Position numbers and translations under genes: made by a program
Shown: in pieces, positions 11,298-23,638 of the stretch
How the letters are laid out: the number at the start of each line of letters is the position of its first letter
Position numbering within the stretch: the first letter of the stretch is position 1
Assembly (NCBI RefSeq): GCF_033807715.1
Contig: NC_084591.1
Location: 44,515,368 to 44,579,367, forward strand
Reading direction: 5' to 3'
Source: Cololabis saira
Taxonomy: Eukaryota; Chordata; Actinopteri; Beloniformes; Belonidae
Length of the DNA stretch: 64,000 nt
Notes under the pieces: generated by a model
Database searches by the model: none
Seen by the model: the letters and a program-made list of their open reading frames with translations, nothing else
What the model was told of the DNA's origin: nothing

Positions 11298-11315
11298 CCG
11301 GGTCCTTCGGCACCA
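11298..11315 (-). promoter_or_regulatory. Primer-binding site, tRNA-Phe-like
   Basis: The minus strand reads TGGTGCCGAAGGACCCGG, 3 nt after the 5' LTR. The first ten bases are complementary to a tRNA 3' end ...TTCGGCACCA, as in vertebrate tRNA-Phe; the rest fits with a small offset. The primer identity is tentative. Confidence 0.75.
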
Positions 11316-11318
11316 AAA

Positions 11319-11994
11319 TGTTAGGTTAAAAAGTCATCACAATATTAATAACTTTAGAAAAAGACACCGGAAACTGTCAGAAATGATTTTCAATGGCCTT
11401 CTGCAGAAGTTTGGAGAGGAATCCTGAGAAGCTTTAGGCAACACGGCCCTTCTCTTAGCTCGTCAGAACTTCTCTCAACTGGCTGTCTGCAGAACTGGCG
11501 CTTTTATTAAGCAAAGGATGACAGGAATGACCATATTTGGAACAGTGAATGTATAGATGGTCAATTGACAAAAACAGGAAACAGATGGTCACACAGACAT
11601 GGTATCAGATGACAGTTGAAAAGTCACACCTTATGACTTTTCAGTTAGTAAGTAACTTATCTGTGGTGTGCAGAGCAACAGACATCCTTTTAAGAAATGG
11701 TCAAGGGGGTTTTGTTGTCATGAGATGGTCTTAAACCCTTAAAGACAATGAGACGGCTGTCAGACGACCCCCCTGAGTCTCTCCAAGGAAGTTTCATGTG
11801 ATGGGGGTCTTGGAACAGATGTGCCTAAAAACAATGGTCCATTTGACCAACCAGGAAGTCAGCAGTTTTAACCTCCTGCGTGGCAGGCGAGATTCCTACC
11901 ACTGAACCACCAATGCATGTCATGAGAATAACAGGCAGTTTTCTAATTCTGATTCTGGCAGTTTTTACAATGATAAACTTGGATTAATCCCACA
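11319..11994 (-). repeat. 5' LTR (element orientation)
   Basis: 676 bp, apparently identical by eye to the partner at 7,156-7,831. The sense strand has AATAAAAGCGCC (rc of about 11,499-11,510), which could serve as a TATA-like or polyadenylation element. A tRNA-Gly 5' half lies 78 bp from the LTR start. Confidence 0.93.
11872..11916 (-). pseudogene. tRNA-Gly(GCC) 5' half within the 5' LTR
   Basis: 45 nt matching the first 45 nt of vertebrate tRNA-Gly(GCC) with about three differences from the family sequence as I remember it. It begins GCATTGGTGGTTCAGTGGTA and runs through the anticodon arm (CTCGCCTGCCACGCAGGAG). It stops there: no T arm or B box follows. An A-box-like TGGTTCAGTGG is kept. 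It lies on the same strand as the element's transcript. Confidence 0.85.
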
Positions 11995-12675
11995 AGTATT
12001 TCAGTCAACTGTATCAAGTGCAACACTGATATCCAGTAACAATAAGACTGACTTTTTTCCCATCATCTGCATTCAAAAATATATCACTATGACTTTTTTT
12101 GGCAATGATGTCAGAAAAGTAGTACTTCCTTGCATTCCTTAGTTGTAAATTATGAGAGGGAAGTTTGTCTTTATAGATGTCAAAAGGAACCTGGAGATTA
12201 GTTTTTCTCCAATCAAAAACGTATGCTTTCAAGAGCCTGTTGAAGTTAGAGAGGGACATCGCTGTTCTGATAGCAGCTGGCAGGCGGTTCCACCAGCGTG
12301 GAACACTGTGAAAACTGTGAGTTCCTTGAACGTAGGGATGGCGCTGCCAAAAAACATTCCTGTGAGGAGCAATTAGCGCCTATGGCGTAATTCTGTATGA
12401 TCGCGTTGAGGCAGATAATTCAAGTGAAAGGGCACAACTCAGGAGAAGAGACAGCAGGCGTAGAGTGAGAAATCTAGTAAAGGAAAGCACAGTTCCCTGA
12501 CTGGGAATCCAACCCAGGGCAAGTTTTCACATTCTAGTCACTTTTTGAACATCCCACCGTGAGCGTACGCACAATCCTTGTACACCGCACTCTTTGTACA
12601 TGTGGCCGTTGATCTTTCAACTTGTTGAAACCCTCTGGTGTATATTGTGAGAAATGTATCATAGAAAAAGAGCAG

Positions 12676-12747
12676 TTCCCTGACCGGGAATCGAACCCGG
12701 GCCGCGGCGGTGAGAGCGCCGAATCCTAACCACTAGACCATCAGGGA
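12676..12747 (-). tRNA. tRNA-Glu (CTC), copy 7
   Basis: Identical to copy 1; first gene to the right of the LTR element. Removing the element and its 4-bp duplication (4,843 bp) restores the 1,226-bp spacing to copy 6. Confidence 0.96.
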
Positions 12748-13901
12748 GATGCCGCTAGGTACTGTCAATTGGAAATACCCGTAAAAATGTTGTCACAATA
12801 ATCAATCTACTATAGATGAATGCACAGACTACTCTTCCCAGTTGAGACATCAGATCTTTTAACCTTGATATATTTTTAAAGTGGTAGTAGGCTGACTTTG
12901 TTTTTGTCTTGATGTGTTTAGGTGTGAGTCCATCACAACACCCAGATTTCTGCGCTGGTTGCTAGTTTTTAGGTGTATCTGTGGTGACCTGTAATCGTTT
13001 GTCTTTGGCTCCAAAGACAATTTTGTTTAGCTCGAGAAATGTAGATATTGAACAGAAGAGCTCCCAGACTGGAACCTTGGGGAACTCCACATGTGATTCT
13101 TGTCTTCTCTGATGTAAAGTTACCTGTTGACACAAAGTACTTCCTGTTCTCTAAGTATGTTTTGAACCACTTTAGTACAGTTCCAGAAAGACCCGCCCAG
13201 TTCTATAGTGGTTTGAGTAAAGTATTTCGGTCAACTGTATCAAGTGCAACACTGATATCCAGTAACAATAAGACTGACTTTTTTCCCATCATCTGCATTC
13301 AAAAATATATCACTATGACTTTTTTTGGCGATGATGTCAGAAAAGTAGTACTTCCTTGCATTCCTTATTTGTAAATTATGAGAGGGAAGTTTGTCTTTAT
13401 AGATGTCAAAAGGAACCTGGAGATTAGTTTTTCTCCAATCAAAAACGTATGCTTTCAAGAGCCTGTTGAAGTTAGAGAGGGACATCGCTGTTCTGATAGC
13501 AGCTGGCAGGCGGTTCCACCACCGTGGAACACTGTGAAAACTGTGAGTTCCTTGAACGTAGGGATGGCGCTGCCAAACAACATTCCTGTGAGGAGCAATT
13601 AGCGCCTATGGCGTAATTCTGTATGATCGCGTTGAGGCAGATAATTCATGTGAAAGGGCACAACTCAGGAGAACAGACAGCAGGCGTAGAGTGAGAAATC
13701 TAGTAAAGGAAAGCACAGTTCCCTGACTGGGAATCCAACCCAGGGCAAGTTTTCACATTCTAGTCACTTTTTGAACATCCCACCGTGAGCGTACGCACAA
13801 TCCTTGTACACCGCACTCTTTGTACATGTGGCCGTTGATCTTTCAACTTGTTGAAACCCTCTGGTGTATATTGTGAGAAATGTATCATAGAAAAAGAGCA
13901 G

Positions 13902-13973
13902 TTCCCTGACCGGGAATCGAACCCGGGCCGCGGCGGTGAGAGCGCCGAATCCTAACCACTAGACCATCAGGGA
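13902..13973 (-). tRNA. tRNA-Glu (CTC), copy 8
   Basis: Identical to copy 1; 1,226 bp from copy 7. Confidence 0.96.
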
Positions 13974-15127
13974 GATGCCGCTAGGTACTGTCAATTGGAA
14001 ATACCCGTAAAAATGTTGTCACAATAATCAATCTACTATAGATGAATGCACAGACTACTCTTCCCAGTTGAGACATCAGATCTTTTAACCTTGATATATT
14101 TTTAAAGTGGTAGTAGGCTGACTTTGTTTTTGTCTTGATGTGTTTAGGTGTGAGTCCATCACAACACCCAGATTTCTGCGCTGGTTGCTAGTTTTTAGGT
14201 GTATCTGTGGTGACCTGTAATCGTTTGTCTTTGGCTCCAAAGACAATTTTGTTTAGCTCGAGAAATGTAGATATTGAACAGAAGAGCTCCCAGACTGGAA
14301 CCTTGGGGAACTCCACATGTGATTCTTGTCTTCTCTGATGTAAAGTTACCTGTTGACACAAAGTACTTCCTGTTCTCTAAGTATGTTTTGAACCACTTTA
14401 GTACAGTTCCAGAAAGACCCGCCCAGTTCTATAGTGGTTTGAGTAAAGTATTTCAGTCAACTGTATCAAGTGCAACACTGATATCCAGTAACAATAAGAC
14501 TGACTTTTTTCCCATCATCTGCATTCAAAAATATATCACTATGACTTTTTTTGGCAATGATGTCAGAAAAGTAGTGCTTCCTTGCATTCCTTAGTTGTAA
14601 ATTATGAGAGGGAAGTTTGTCTTTATAGATGTCAAAAGGAACCTGGAGATTAGTTTTTCTCCAATCAAAAACGTATGCTTTCAAGAGCCTGTTGAAGTTA
14701 GAGAGGGACATCGCTGTTCTGATAGCAGCTGGCAGGCGGTTCCACCAGCGTGGAACACTGTGAAAACTGTGAGTTCCTTGAACGTAGGGATGGCGCTGCC
14801 AAACAACATTCCTGTGAGGAGCAATTAGCGCCTATGGCGTAATTCTGTATGATCGCGTTGAGGCAGATAATTCATGTGAAAGGGCACAACTCAGGAGAAC
14901 AGACAGCAGGCGTAGAGTGAGAAATCTAGTAAAGGAAAGCACAGTTCCCTGACTGGGAATCCAACCCAGGGCAAGTTTTCACATTCTAGTCACTTTTTGA
15001 ACATCCCACCGTGAGCGTACGCACAATCCTTGTACACCGCACTCTTTGTACATGTGGCCGTTGATCTTTCAACTTGTTGAAAGCCTCTGGTGTATATTGT
15101 GAGAAATGTATCATAGAAAAAGAGCAG

Positions 15128-15199
15128 TTACCTGACCGGGAATCGAACCCGGGCCGCGGCGGTGAGAGCGCCGAATCCTAACCACTAGACCATCAGGGA
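15128..15199 (-). tRNA. tRNA-Glu (CTC), copy 9, acceptor-stem variant
   Basis: One substitution near the 3' end (G71 to T, plus base 15,130) turns the C2:G71 acceptor pair into a mismatch. The A box, B box, anticodon and terminator are intact. It may still be transcribed, but processing or charging could suffer. Confidence 0.85.
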
Positions 15200-16353
15200 G
15201 ATGCCGCTAGGTACTGTCAATTGGAAATACCCATAAAAATGTTGTCACAATAATCAAGCTACTATAGATGCATGCACAGACTACTCTTCCCAGTTGAGAC
15301 ATCAGATCTTTTAACCTTGATATGTTTTTAAAGTGGTAGTAGGCTGACTTTGTTTTTGTCTTAATGTGTTTAGGTGTGAGTCCATCACAACACCCAGATT
15401 TCTGCGCTGGTTGCTAGTTTTTAGGTGTATCTGTGGTGACCTGTAATCGTTTGTCTTTGGCTCCAAAGACAATTTTGTTTAGCTCGAGAAATGTAGATAT
15501 TGAACAGAAGAGCTCCCAGACTGGAACCTTGGGGAACTCCACATGTGATTCTTGTCTTCTCTGATGTAAAGTTACCTGTTGACACAAAGTACTTCCTGTT
15601 CTCTAAGTATGTTTTGAACCACTTTAGTACAGTTCCAGAAAGACCCGCCCAGTTCTATAGTGGTTTGAGTAAAATATTTCGGTCAACTGTATCAAGTGCA
15701 ACACTGATATCCAGTTACAATAAGACTGACTTTTTTCCCATCGTATGCATTCAAAAATATATCATTATGACTTTTTTTGGCAATGATGTCAGAAAAGTAG
15801 TACTTCCTTGCATTCCTTAGTTGTAAATTATGAGAGGGAAGTTTGTCTTTATAGATGTCAAAAGGAACCTGGAGATTAGTTTTTCGCCAATCAAAAACGT
15901 ATGCTTTCAAGAGCCTCTTGAAGTTAGAGAGGGACATCGCTGTTCTGATAGCAGCTGGCAGGCGGTTCCACCAGCGTGGAACACTGTGAAAACTGTGAGT
16001 TCCTTGAACGTAGGGATGGCGCTGCCAAACAACATTCCTGTGAGGAGCAATTAGCGCCTATGGCGTAATTCTGTATGATCGCGTTGAGGCAGATAATTCA
16101 AGTGAAAGGGCACAACTCAGGAGAAGAGACAGCAGGCGTAGAGTGAAAAATCTAGTAAAGGAAAGCACAGTTCCCTGACTGGGAATCCAACCCAGGGCAA
16201 GTTTTCACATTCTAGTCACTTTTTGAACATCCCACCGTGAGCGTACGCACAATCCTTGTACACCGCACTCTTTGTACATGTGGCCGTTGATCTTTCAACT
16301 TGTTGAAACCCTCTGGTGTATATTGTGAGAAATGTATCATAGAAAAAGAGCAG

Positions 16354-16425
16354 TTCCCTGACCGGGAATCGAACCCGGGCCGCGGCGGTGAGAGCGCCGA
16401 ATCCTAACCACTAGACCATCAGGGA
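16354..16425 (-). tRNA. tRNA-Glu (CTC), copy 10
   Basis: Identical to copy 1; 1,226 bp from copy 9. Confidence 0.96.
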
Positions 16426-17579
16426 GATGCCGCTAGGTACTGTCAATTGGAAATACCCGTAAAAATGTTGTCACAATAATCAAGCTACTATAGATGAATG
16501 CACAGACTACTCTTCCCAGTTGAGACTTCAGATCTTTTAACCTTGATATATTTTTAAAGTGGTAGTAGGCTGACTTTGTTTTTGTCTTAATGTGTTTAGG
16601 TGTGAGTCCATCACAACACCCAGATTTCTGCGCTGGTTGCTAGTTTTTAGGTGTATCTGTGGTGACCTGTAATCGTTTGTCTTTGGCTCCAAAGACAATT
16701 TTGTTTAGCTCGAGAAATGTAGATATTGAACAGAAGAGCTCCCAGACTGGAACCTTGGGGAACTCCACATGTGATTCTTGTCTTCTCTGATGTAAAGTTA
16801 CCTGTTGACACAAAGTACTTCCTGTTCTCTAAGTATGTTTTGAACCACTTTAGTACAGTTCCAGAAAGACCCGCCCAGTTCTATAGTGGTTTGAGTAAAA
16901 TATTTCGGTCAACTGTATCAAGTGCAACACTGATATCCAGTAACAATAAGACTGACTTTTTTCCCATCATCTGCATTCAAAAATATATCATTATGACTTT
17001 TTTTGACAATGATGTCAGAAAAGTAGTACTTCCTTGCATTCCTTAGTTGTAAATTATGAGAGGGAAGTTTGTCTTTATAGATGTCAAAAGGAACCTGAAG
17101 ATTAGTTTTTCTCCAATCCAAAACGTATGCTTTCAAGAGCCTGTTGAAGTTAGAGAGGGACATCGCTGTTCTGATAGCAGCTGGCAGGCGGTTCCACCAG
17201 CGTGGAACACTGTGAAAACTGTGAGTTCCTTGAACGTAGGGATGGCGCTGCCAAACAACATTCCTGTGAGGAGCAATTAGCGCCTATGGCGTAATTCTGT
17301 ATGATCGCGTTGAGGCAGATAATTCAAGTGAAAGGGCACAACTCAGGAGAAGAGACAGCAGGCGTAGAGTGAGAAATCTAGTAAAGGAAAGCACAGTTCC
17401 CTGACTGGGAATCCAACCCAGGGCAAGTTTTCACATTCTAGTCACTTTTTGAACATCCCACCGTGAGCGTACGCACAATCCTTGTACACCGCACTCTTTG
17501 TACATGTGGCCGTTGATCTTTCAACTTGTTGAAACCCTCTGGTGTATATTGTGAGAAATGTATCATAGAAAAAGAGCAG

Positions 17580-17651
17580 TTCCCTGACCGGGAATCGAAC
17601 CCGGGCCGCGGCGGTGAGAGCGCCGAATCCTAACCACTAGACCATCAGGGA
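17580..17651 (-). tRNA. tRNA-Glu (CTC), copy 11
   Basis: Identical to copy 1; the next unit has lost its tRNA, so the following gene is 1,953 bp away. Confidence 0.96.
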
Positions 17652-18509
17652 GATGCCGCTAGGTACTGTCAATTGGAAATACCCGTAAAAATGTTGTCGC
17701 AATAATCAAGCTACTATAGATGAATGCACAGACTACTCTTCCCAGTTGAGACATCAGATCTTTTAACCTTGATATATTTTTAAAGTGGTAGTAGGCTGAC
17801 TTTGTTTTTGTCTTGATGTGTTTAGGTGTGAGTCCATCACAACACCCAGATTTCTGCGCTGGTTGCTAGTTTTTAGGTGTATCTGTGGTGACCTGTAATC
17901 GTTTGTCTTTGGCTCCAAAGACAATTTTGTTTAGCTCGAGAAATGTAGATATTGAACAGAAGAGCTCCCAGACTGGAACCTTGGGGAACTCCACATGTGA
18001 TTCTTGTCTTCTCTGATGTAAAGTTACCTGTTGACACAAAGTACTTCCTGTTCTCTAAGTATGTTTTGAACCACTTTAGTACAGTTCCAGAAAGACCCGC
18101 CCAGTTCTATAGTGGTTTGAGTAAAGTATTTCGGTCAACTGTATCAAGTGCAACACTGATATCCAGTAACAATAAGACTGACTTTTTTCCCATCATCTGC
18201 ATTCAAAAATATATCACTATGACTTTTTTTGGCAATGATGTCAGAAAAGTAGTACTTCCTTGCATTCCTTAGTTGTAAATTATGAGAGGGAAGTTTGTCT
18301 TTATAGATGTCAAAAGGAACCTGGAGATTAGTTTTTCTCCAATCAAAAACGTATGCTTTCAAGAGCCTGTTGAAGTTAGAGAGGGACATCGCTGTTCTGA
18401 TAGCAGCTGGCAGGCGGTTCCACCAGCGTGGAACACTGTGAAAACTGTGAGTTCCTTGAACGTAGGGATGGCGCTGCCAAAAAACATTCCTGTGAGGAGC
18501 AATTAGCGC

Positions 18510-19236
18510 CTATGGCGTAATTCTGTATGATCGCGTTGAGGCAGATAATTCAAGTGAAAGGGCACAACTCAGGAGAAGAGACAGCAGGCGTAGAGTGAGA
18601 AATCTAGTAAAGGAAAGCACAGTTCCCTGACTGGGAATCCAACCCAGGGCAAGTTTTCACATTCTAGTCACTTTTTGAACATCCCACCGTGAGCGTACGC
18701 ACAATCCTTGTACACCGCACTCTTTGTACATGTGGCCGTTGATCTTTCAACTTGTTGATGACACAAAGTACTTCCTGTTCTCTAAGTATGTTTTGAACCA
18801 CTTTAGTACAGTTCCAGAAAGACCCGCCCAGTTCTATAGTGGTTTGAGTAAAGTATTTCAGTCAACTGTATCAAGTGCAACACTGATATCCAGTAACAAT
18901 AAGACTGACTTTTTTCCCATCATCTGCATTCAAAAATATATCACTATGACTTTTTTTGGCAATGATGTCAGAAAAGTAGTACTTCCTTGCATTCCTTAGT
19001 TGTAAATTATGAGAGGGAAGTTTGTCTTTATAGATGTCAAAAGGAACCTGGAGATTAGTTTTTCTCCAATCAAAAACGTATGCTTTCAAGAGCCTGTTGA
19101 AGTTAGAGAGGGACATCGCTGTTCTGATAGCAGCTGGCAGGCGGTTCCACCAGCGTGGAACACTGTGAAAACTGTGAGTTCCTTGAACGTAGGGATGGCG
19201 CTGCCAAACAACATTCCTGTGAGGAGCAATTAGCGC
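18510..19236 (-). repeat. 727-bp unit with 499-bp deletion, tRNA lost (block A)
   Basis: The junction is at 18,758/18,759, where CAACTTGTTGA runs straight into TGACACAAAG. The deletion removes the tRNA-Glu, its terminator and part of the LINE relic. GTTGA occurs at both original ends, suggesting short-homology-mediated loss. The orphan tRNA 3' end at 18,623 is kept. Confidence 0.9.
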
Positions 19237-19532
19237 CTATGGCGTAATTCTGTATGATCGCGTCAAGGCAGATAATTCATGTGAAAGGGCACAACTCAGG
19301 AGAACAGACAGCAGGCGTAGAGTGAGAAATCTAGTAAAGGAAAGCACAGTTCCCTGACTGGGAATCCAACCCAGGGCAAGTTTTCACATTCTAGTCACTT
19401 TTTGAACATCCCACCGTGAGCGTACGCACAATCCTTGTACACCGCACTCTTTGTACATGTGGCCGTTGATCTTTCAACTTGTTGAAAGCCTCTGGTGTAT
19501 ATTGTGAGAAATGTATCATAGAAAAAGAGCAG

Positions 19533-19604
19533 TTCCCTGACCGGGAATCGAACCCGGGCCGCGGCGGTGAGAGCGCCGAATCCTAACCACTAGACCATCA
19601 GGGA
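19533..19604 (-). tRNA. tRNA-Glu (CTC), copy 12
   Basis: Identical to copy 1. Its flanks (AAAGCCTCTGG, ACCCATAAAAATG) match copy 9, but it lacks the copy 9 acceptor change. Confidence 0.96.
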
Positions 19605-20758
19605 GATGCCGCTAGGTACTGTCAATTGGAAATACCCATAAAAATGTTGTCACAATAATCAAGCTACTATAGATGCATGCACAGACTACTCTTCCCAGTT
19701 GAGACATCAGATCTTTTAACCTTGATATGTTTTTAAAGTGGTAGTAGGCTGACTTTGTTTTTGTCTTAATGTGTTTAGGTGTGAGTCCATCACAACACCC
19801 AGATTTCTGCGCTGGTTGCTAGTTTTTAGGTGTATCTGTGGTGACCTGTAATCGTTTGTCTTTGGCTCCAAAGACAATTTTGTTTAGCTCGAGAAATGTA
19901 GATATTGAACAGAAGAGCTCCCAGACTGGAACCTTGGGGAACTCCACATGTGATTCTTGTCTTCTCTGATGTAAAGTTACCAGTTGACACAAAGTACTTC
20001 CTGTTCTCTTAGTATGTTTTGAACCACTTTAGTACAGTTCCAGAAAGACCCGCCCAGTTCTATAGTGGTTTGAGTAAAATATTTCGGTCAACTGTATCAA
20101 GTGCGACACTGATATCCAGTTACAATAAGACTGACTTTTTTCCCATCGTATGCATTCAAAAATATATCATTATGACTTTTTTTGGCAATGATGTCAGAAA
20201 AGTAGTACTTCCTTGCATTCCTTAGTTGTAAATTATGAGAGGGAAGTTTGTCTTTATAGATGTCAAAAGGAACCTGGAGATTAGTTTTTCGCCAATCAAA
20301 AACGTATGCTTTCAAGAGCCTCTTGAAGTTAGAGAGGGACATCGCTGTTCTGATAGCAGCTGGCAGGCGGTTCCACCAGCGTGGAACACTGTGAAAACTG
20401 TGAGTTCCTTGAACGTAGGGATGGCGCTGCCAAACAACATTCCTGTGAGGAGCAATTAGCGCCTATGGCGTAATTCTGTATGATCGCGTTGAGGCAGATA
20501 ATTCAAGTGAAAGGGCACAACTCAGGAGAAGAGACAGCAGGCGTAGAGTGAGAAATCTAGTAAAGGAAATCACAGTTCCCTGACTGGGAATCGAACCCAG
20601 GGCAAGTTTTCACATTCTAGTCACTTTTTGAACATCCCACCGTGAGCGTACGCACAATCCTTGTACACCGCACTCTTTGTACATGTGGCCGTTGATCTTT
20701 CAACTTGTTGAAACCCTCTGGTGTATATTGTGAGAAATGTATCATAGAAAAAGAGCAG

Positions 20759-20830
20759 TTCCCTGACCGGGAATCGAACCCGGGCCGCGGCGGTGAGAGC
20801 GCCGAATCCTAACCACTAGACCATCAGGGA
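20759..20830 (-). tRNA. tRNA-Glu (CTC), copy 13
   Basis: Identical to copy 1; its duplicate in the 7,748-bp block (copy 18) has a T-stem change that this one lacks. Confidence 0.96.
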
Positions 20831-21984
20831 GATGCCGCTAGGTATTGTCAATTGGAAATACCCGTAAAAATGTTGTCACAATAATCAAGCTACTATAGAT
20901 GAATGCACAGACTACTCTTCCCAGTTGAGACATCAGATCTTTTAACCTTGATATATTTTTAAAGTGGTAGTAGGCTGACTTTGTTTTTGTCTTGATGTGT
21001 TTAGGTGTGAGTCCATCACAACACCCAGATTTCTGCGCTGGTTGCTAGTTTTTAGGTGTATCTGTGGTGACCTGTAATCGTTTGTCTTTGGCTCCAAAGA
21101 CAATTTTGTTTAGCTCGAGAAATGTAGATATTGAACAGAAGAGCTCCCAGACTGGAACCTTGGGGAACTCCACATGTGATTCTTGTCTTCTCTGATGTAA
21201 AGTTACCTGTTGACACAAAGTACTTCCTGTTCTCTAAGTATGTTTTGAACCACTTTAGTACAGTTCCAGAAAGACCCGCCCAGTTCTATAGTGGTTTGAG
21301 TAAAGTATTTCGGTCAACTGTATCAAGTGCAACACTGATATCCAGTAACAATAAGACTGACTTTTTTCCCATCATCTGCATTCAAAAATATATCACTATG
21401 ACTTTTTTTGGCAATGATGTCAGAAAAGTAGTACTTCCTTGCATTCCTTAGTTGTAAATTATGAGAGGGAAGTTTGTCTTTATAGATGTCAAAAGGAACC
21501 TGGAGATTAGTTTTTCTCCAATCAAAAACGTATGCTTTCAAGAGCCTGTTGAAGTTAGAGAGGGACATCGCTGTTCTGATAGCAGCTGGCAGGCGGTTCC
21601 ACCAGCGTGGAACACTGTGAAAACTGTGAGTTCCTTGAACGTAGGGATGGCGCTGCCAAACAACATTCCTGTGAGGAGCAATTAGCGCCTATGGCGTAAT
21701 TCTGTATGATCGCGTTGAGGCAGATAATTCAAGTGAAAGGGCACAACTCAGGAGAAGAGACAGCAGGCGTAGAGTGAGAAATCTAGTAAAGGAAAGCACA
21801 GTTCCCTGACTGGGAATCCAACCCAGGGCAAGTTTTCACATTCTAGTCACTTTTTGAACATCCCACCGTGAGCGTACGCACAATCCTTGTACACCGCACT
21901 CTTTGTACATGTGGCCGTTGATCTTTCAACTTGTTGAAACCCTCTGGTGTATATTGTGAGAAATGTATCATAGAAAAAGAGCAG

Positions 21985-22056
21985 TTCCCTGACCGGGAAT
22001 CGAACCCGGGCCGCGGCGGTGAGAGCGCCGAATCCTAACCACTAGACCATCAGGGA
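21985..22056 (-). tRNA. tRNA-Glu (CTC), copy 14
   Basis: Identical to copy 1; counterpart of copy 19. Confidence 0.96.
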
Positions 22057-23210
22057 GATGCCGCTAGGTACTGTCAATTGGAAATACCCGTAAAAATGTT
22101 GTCGCAATAATCAAGCTACTATAGATGAATGCACAGACTACTCTTCCCAGTTGAGACATCAGATCTTTTAACCTTGATATATTTTTAAAGTGGTAGTAGG
22201 CTGACTTTGTTTTTGTCTTGATGTGTTTAGGTGTGAGTCCATCACAACACCCAGATTTCTGCGCTGGTTGCTAGTTTTTAGGTGTATCTGTGGTGACCTG
22301 TAATCGTTTGTCTTTGGCTCCAAAGACAATTTTGTTTAGCTCGAGAAATGTAGATATTGAACAGAAGAGCTCCCAGACTGGAACCTTGGGGAACTCCACA
22401 TGTGATTCTTGTCTTCTCTGATGTAAAGTTACCTGTTGACACAAAGTACTTCCTGTTCTCTAAGTATGTTTTGAACCACTTTAGTACAGTTCCAGAAAGA
22501 CCCGCCCAGTTCTATAGTGGTTTGAGTAAAGTATTTCGGTCAACTGTATCAAGTGCAACACTGATATCCAGTAACAATAAGACTGACTTTTTTCCCATCA
22601 TCTGCATTCAAAAATATATCACTATGACTTTTTTTGGCAATGATGTCAGAAAAGTAGTACTTCCTTGCATTCCTTAGTTGTAAATTATGAGAGGGAAGTT
22701 TGTCTTTATAGATGTCAAAAGGAACCTGGAGATTAGTTTTTCTCCAATCAAAAACGTATGCTTTCAAGAGCCTGTTGAAGTTAGAGAGGGACATCGCTGT
22801 TCTGATAGCAGCTGGCAGGCGGTTCCACCAGCGTGGAACACTGTGAAAACTGTGAGTTCCTTGAACGTAGGGATGGCGCTGCCAAAAAACATTCCTGTGA
22901 GGAGCAATTAGCGCCTATGGCGTAATTCTGTATGATCGCGTTGAGGCAGATAATTCAAGTGAAAGGGCACAACTCAGGAGAACAGACAGCAGGCGTAGAG
23001 TGAGAAATCTAGTAAAGGAAAGCACAGTTCCCCGACTGGGAATCTAACCCAGGGCAAGTTTTCACATTCTAGTCACTTTTTGAACATCCCACCGTGAGCG
23101 TACGCACAATCCTTGTACACCGCACTCTTTGTACATGTGGCCGTTGATCTTTCAACTTGTTGAAACCCTCTGGTGTATATTGTGAGAAATGTATCATAGA
23201 AAAAGAGCAG

Positions 23211-23282
23211 TTCCCTGACCGGGAATCGAACCCGGGCCGCGGCGGTGAGAGCGCCGAATCCTAACCACTAGACCATCAGGGA
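23211..23282 (-). tRNA. tRNA-Glu (CTC), copy 15
   Basis: Identical to copy 1; the LINE insertion lies 357 bp beyond its 5' end in this unit. Confidence 0.96.
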
Positions 23283-23638
23283 GATGCCGCTAGGTACTGT
23301 CAATTGGAAATACCCGTAAAAATGTTGTCACAATAATCAAGCTACTATAGATGAATGCACAGACTACTCTTCCCAGTTGAGACATCAGATCTTTTAACCT
23401 TGATATATTTTTAAAGTGGTAGTAGGCTGACTTTGTTTTTGTCTTAATGTGTTTAGGTGTGAATCCATCTCAACACCCAGATTTCTGCGCTGGTTGCTAG
23501 TTTTTAGGTGTATCTGTGGTGACCTGTAATCGTTTGTCTTTGGCTCCAAAGACAATTTTGTTTAGCTCGAGAAATGTAGATATTGAACAGAAGAGCTCCC
23601 AGACTGGAACCTTGGGGAACTCCACATGTGATTCTTGT

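Larger units (their letters stand above)
7156..11994 (-). mobile_element. Non-autonomous LTR retrotransposon inserted in one array unit
   Basis: Two direct 676-bp terminal repeats bound a 3,487-bp interior and are flanked by the 4-bp target duplication AGTA (7,152-7,155 and 11,995-11,998). In minus orientation the LTR begins TGTGGG and ends CTAACA, obeying the TG...CA rule. A primer-binding site follows the 5' LTR and a polypurine tract precedes the 3' LTR. The unoccupied site survives in a sister unit at 14,441-14,460 (GAGTAAAGTATTTCAGTCAA). The 4-bp duplication fits an ERV-type or some Ty3-type integrases. No gag, protease, RT or integrase is recognisable, so it would need enzymes in trans. 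Confidence 0.93.
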
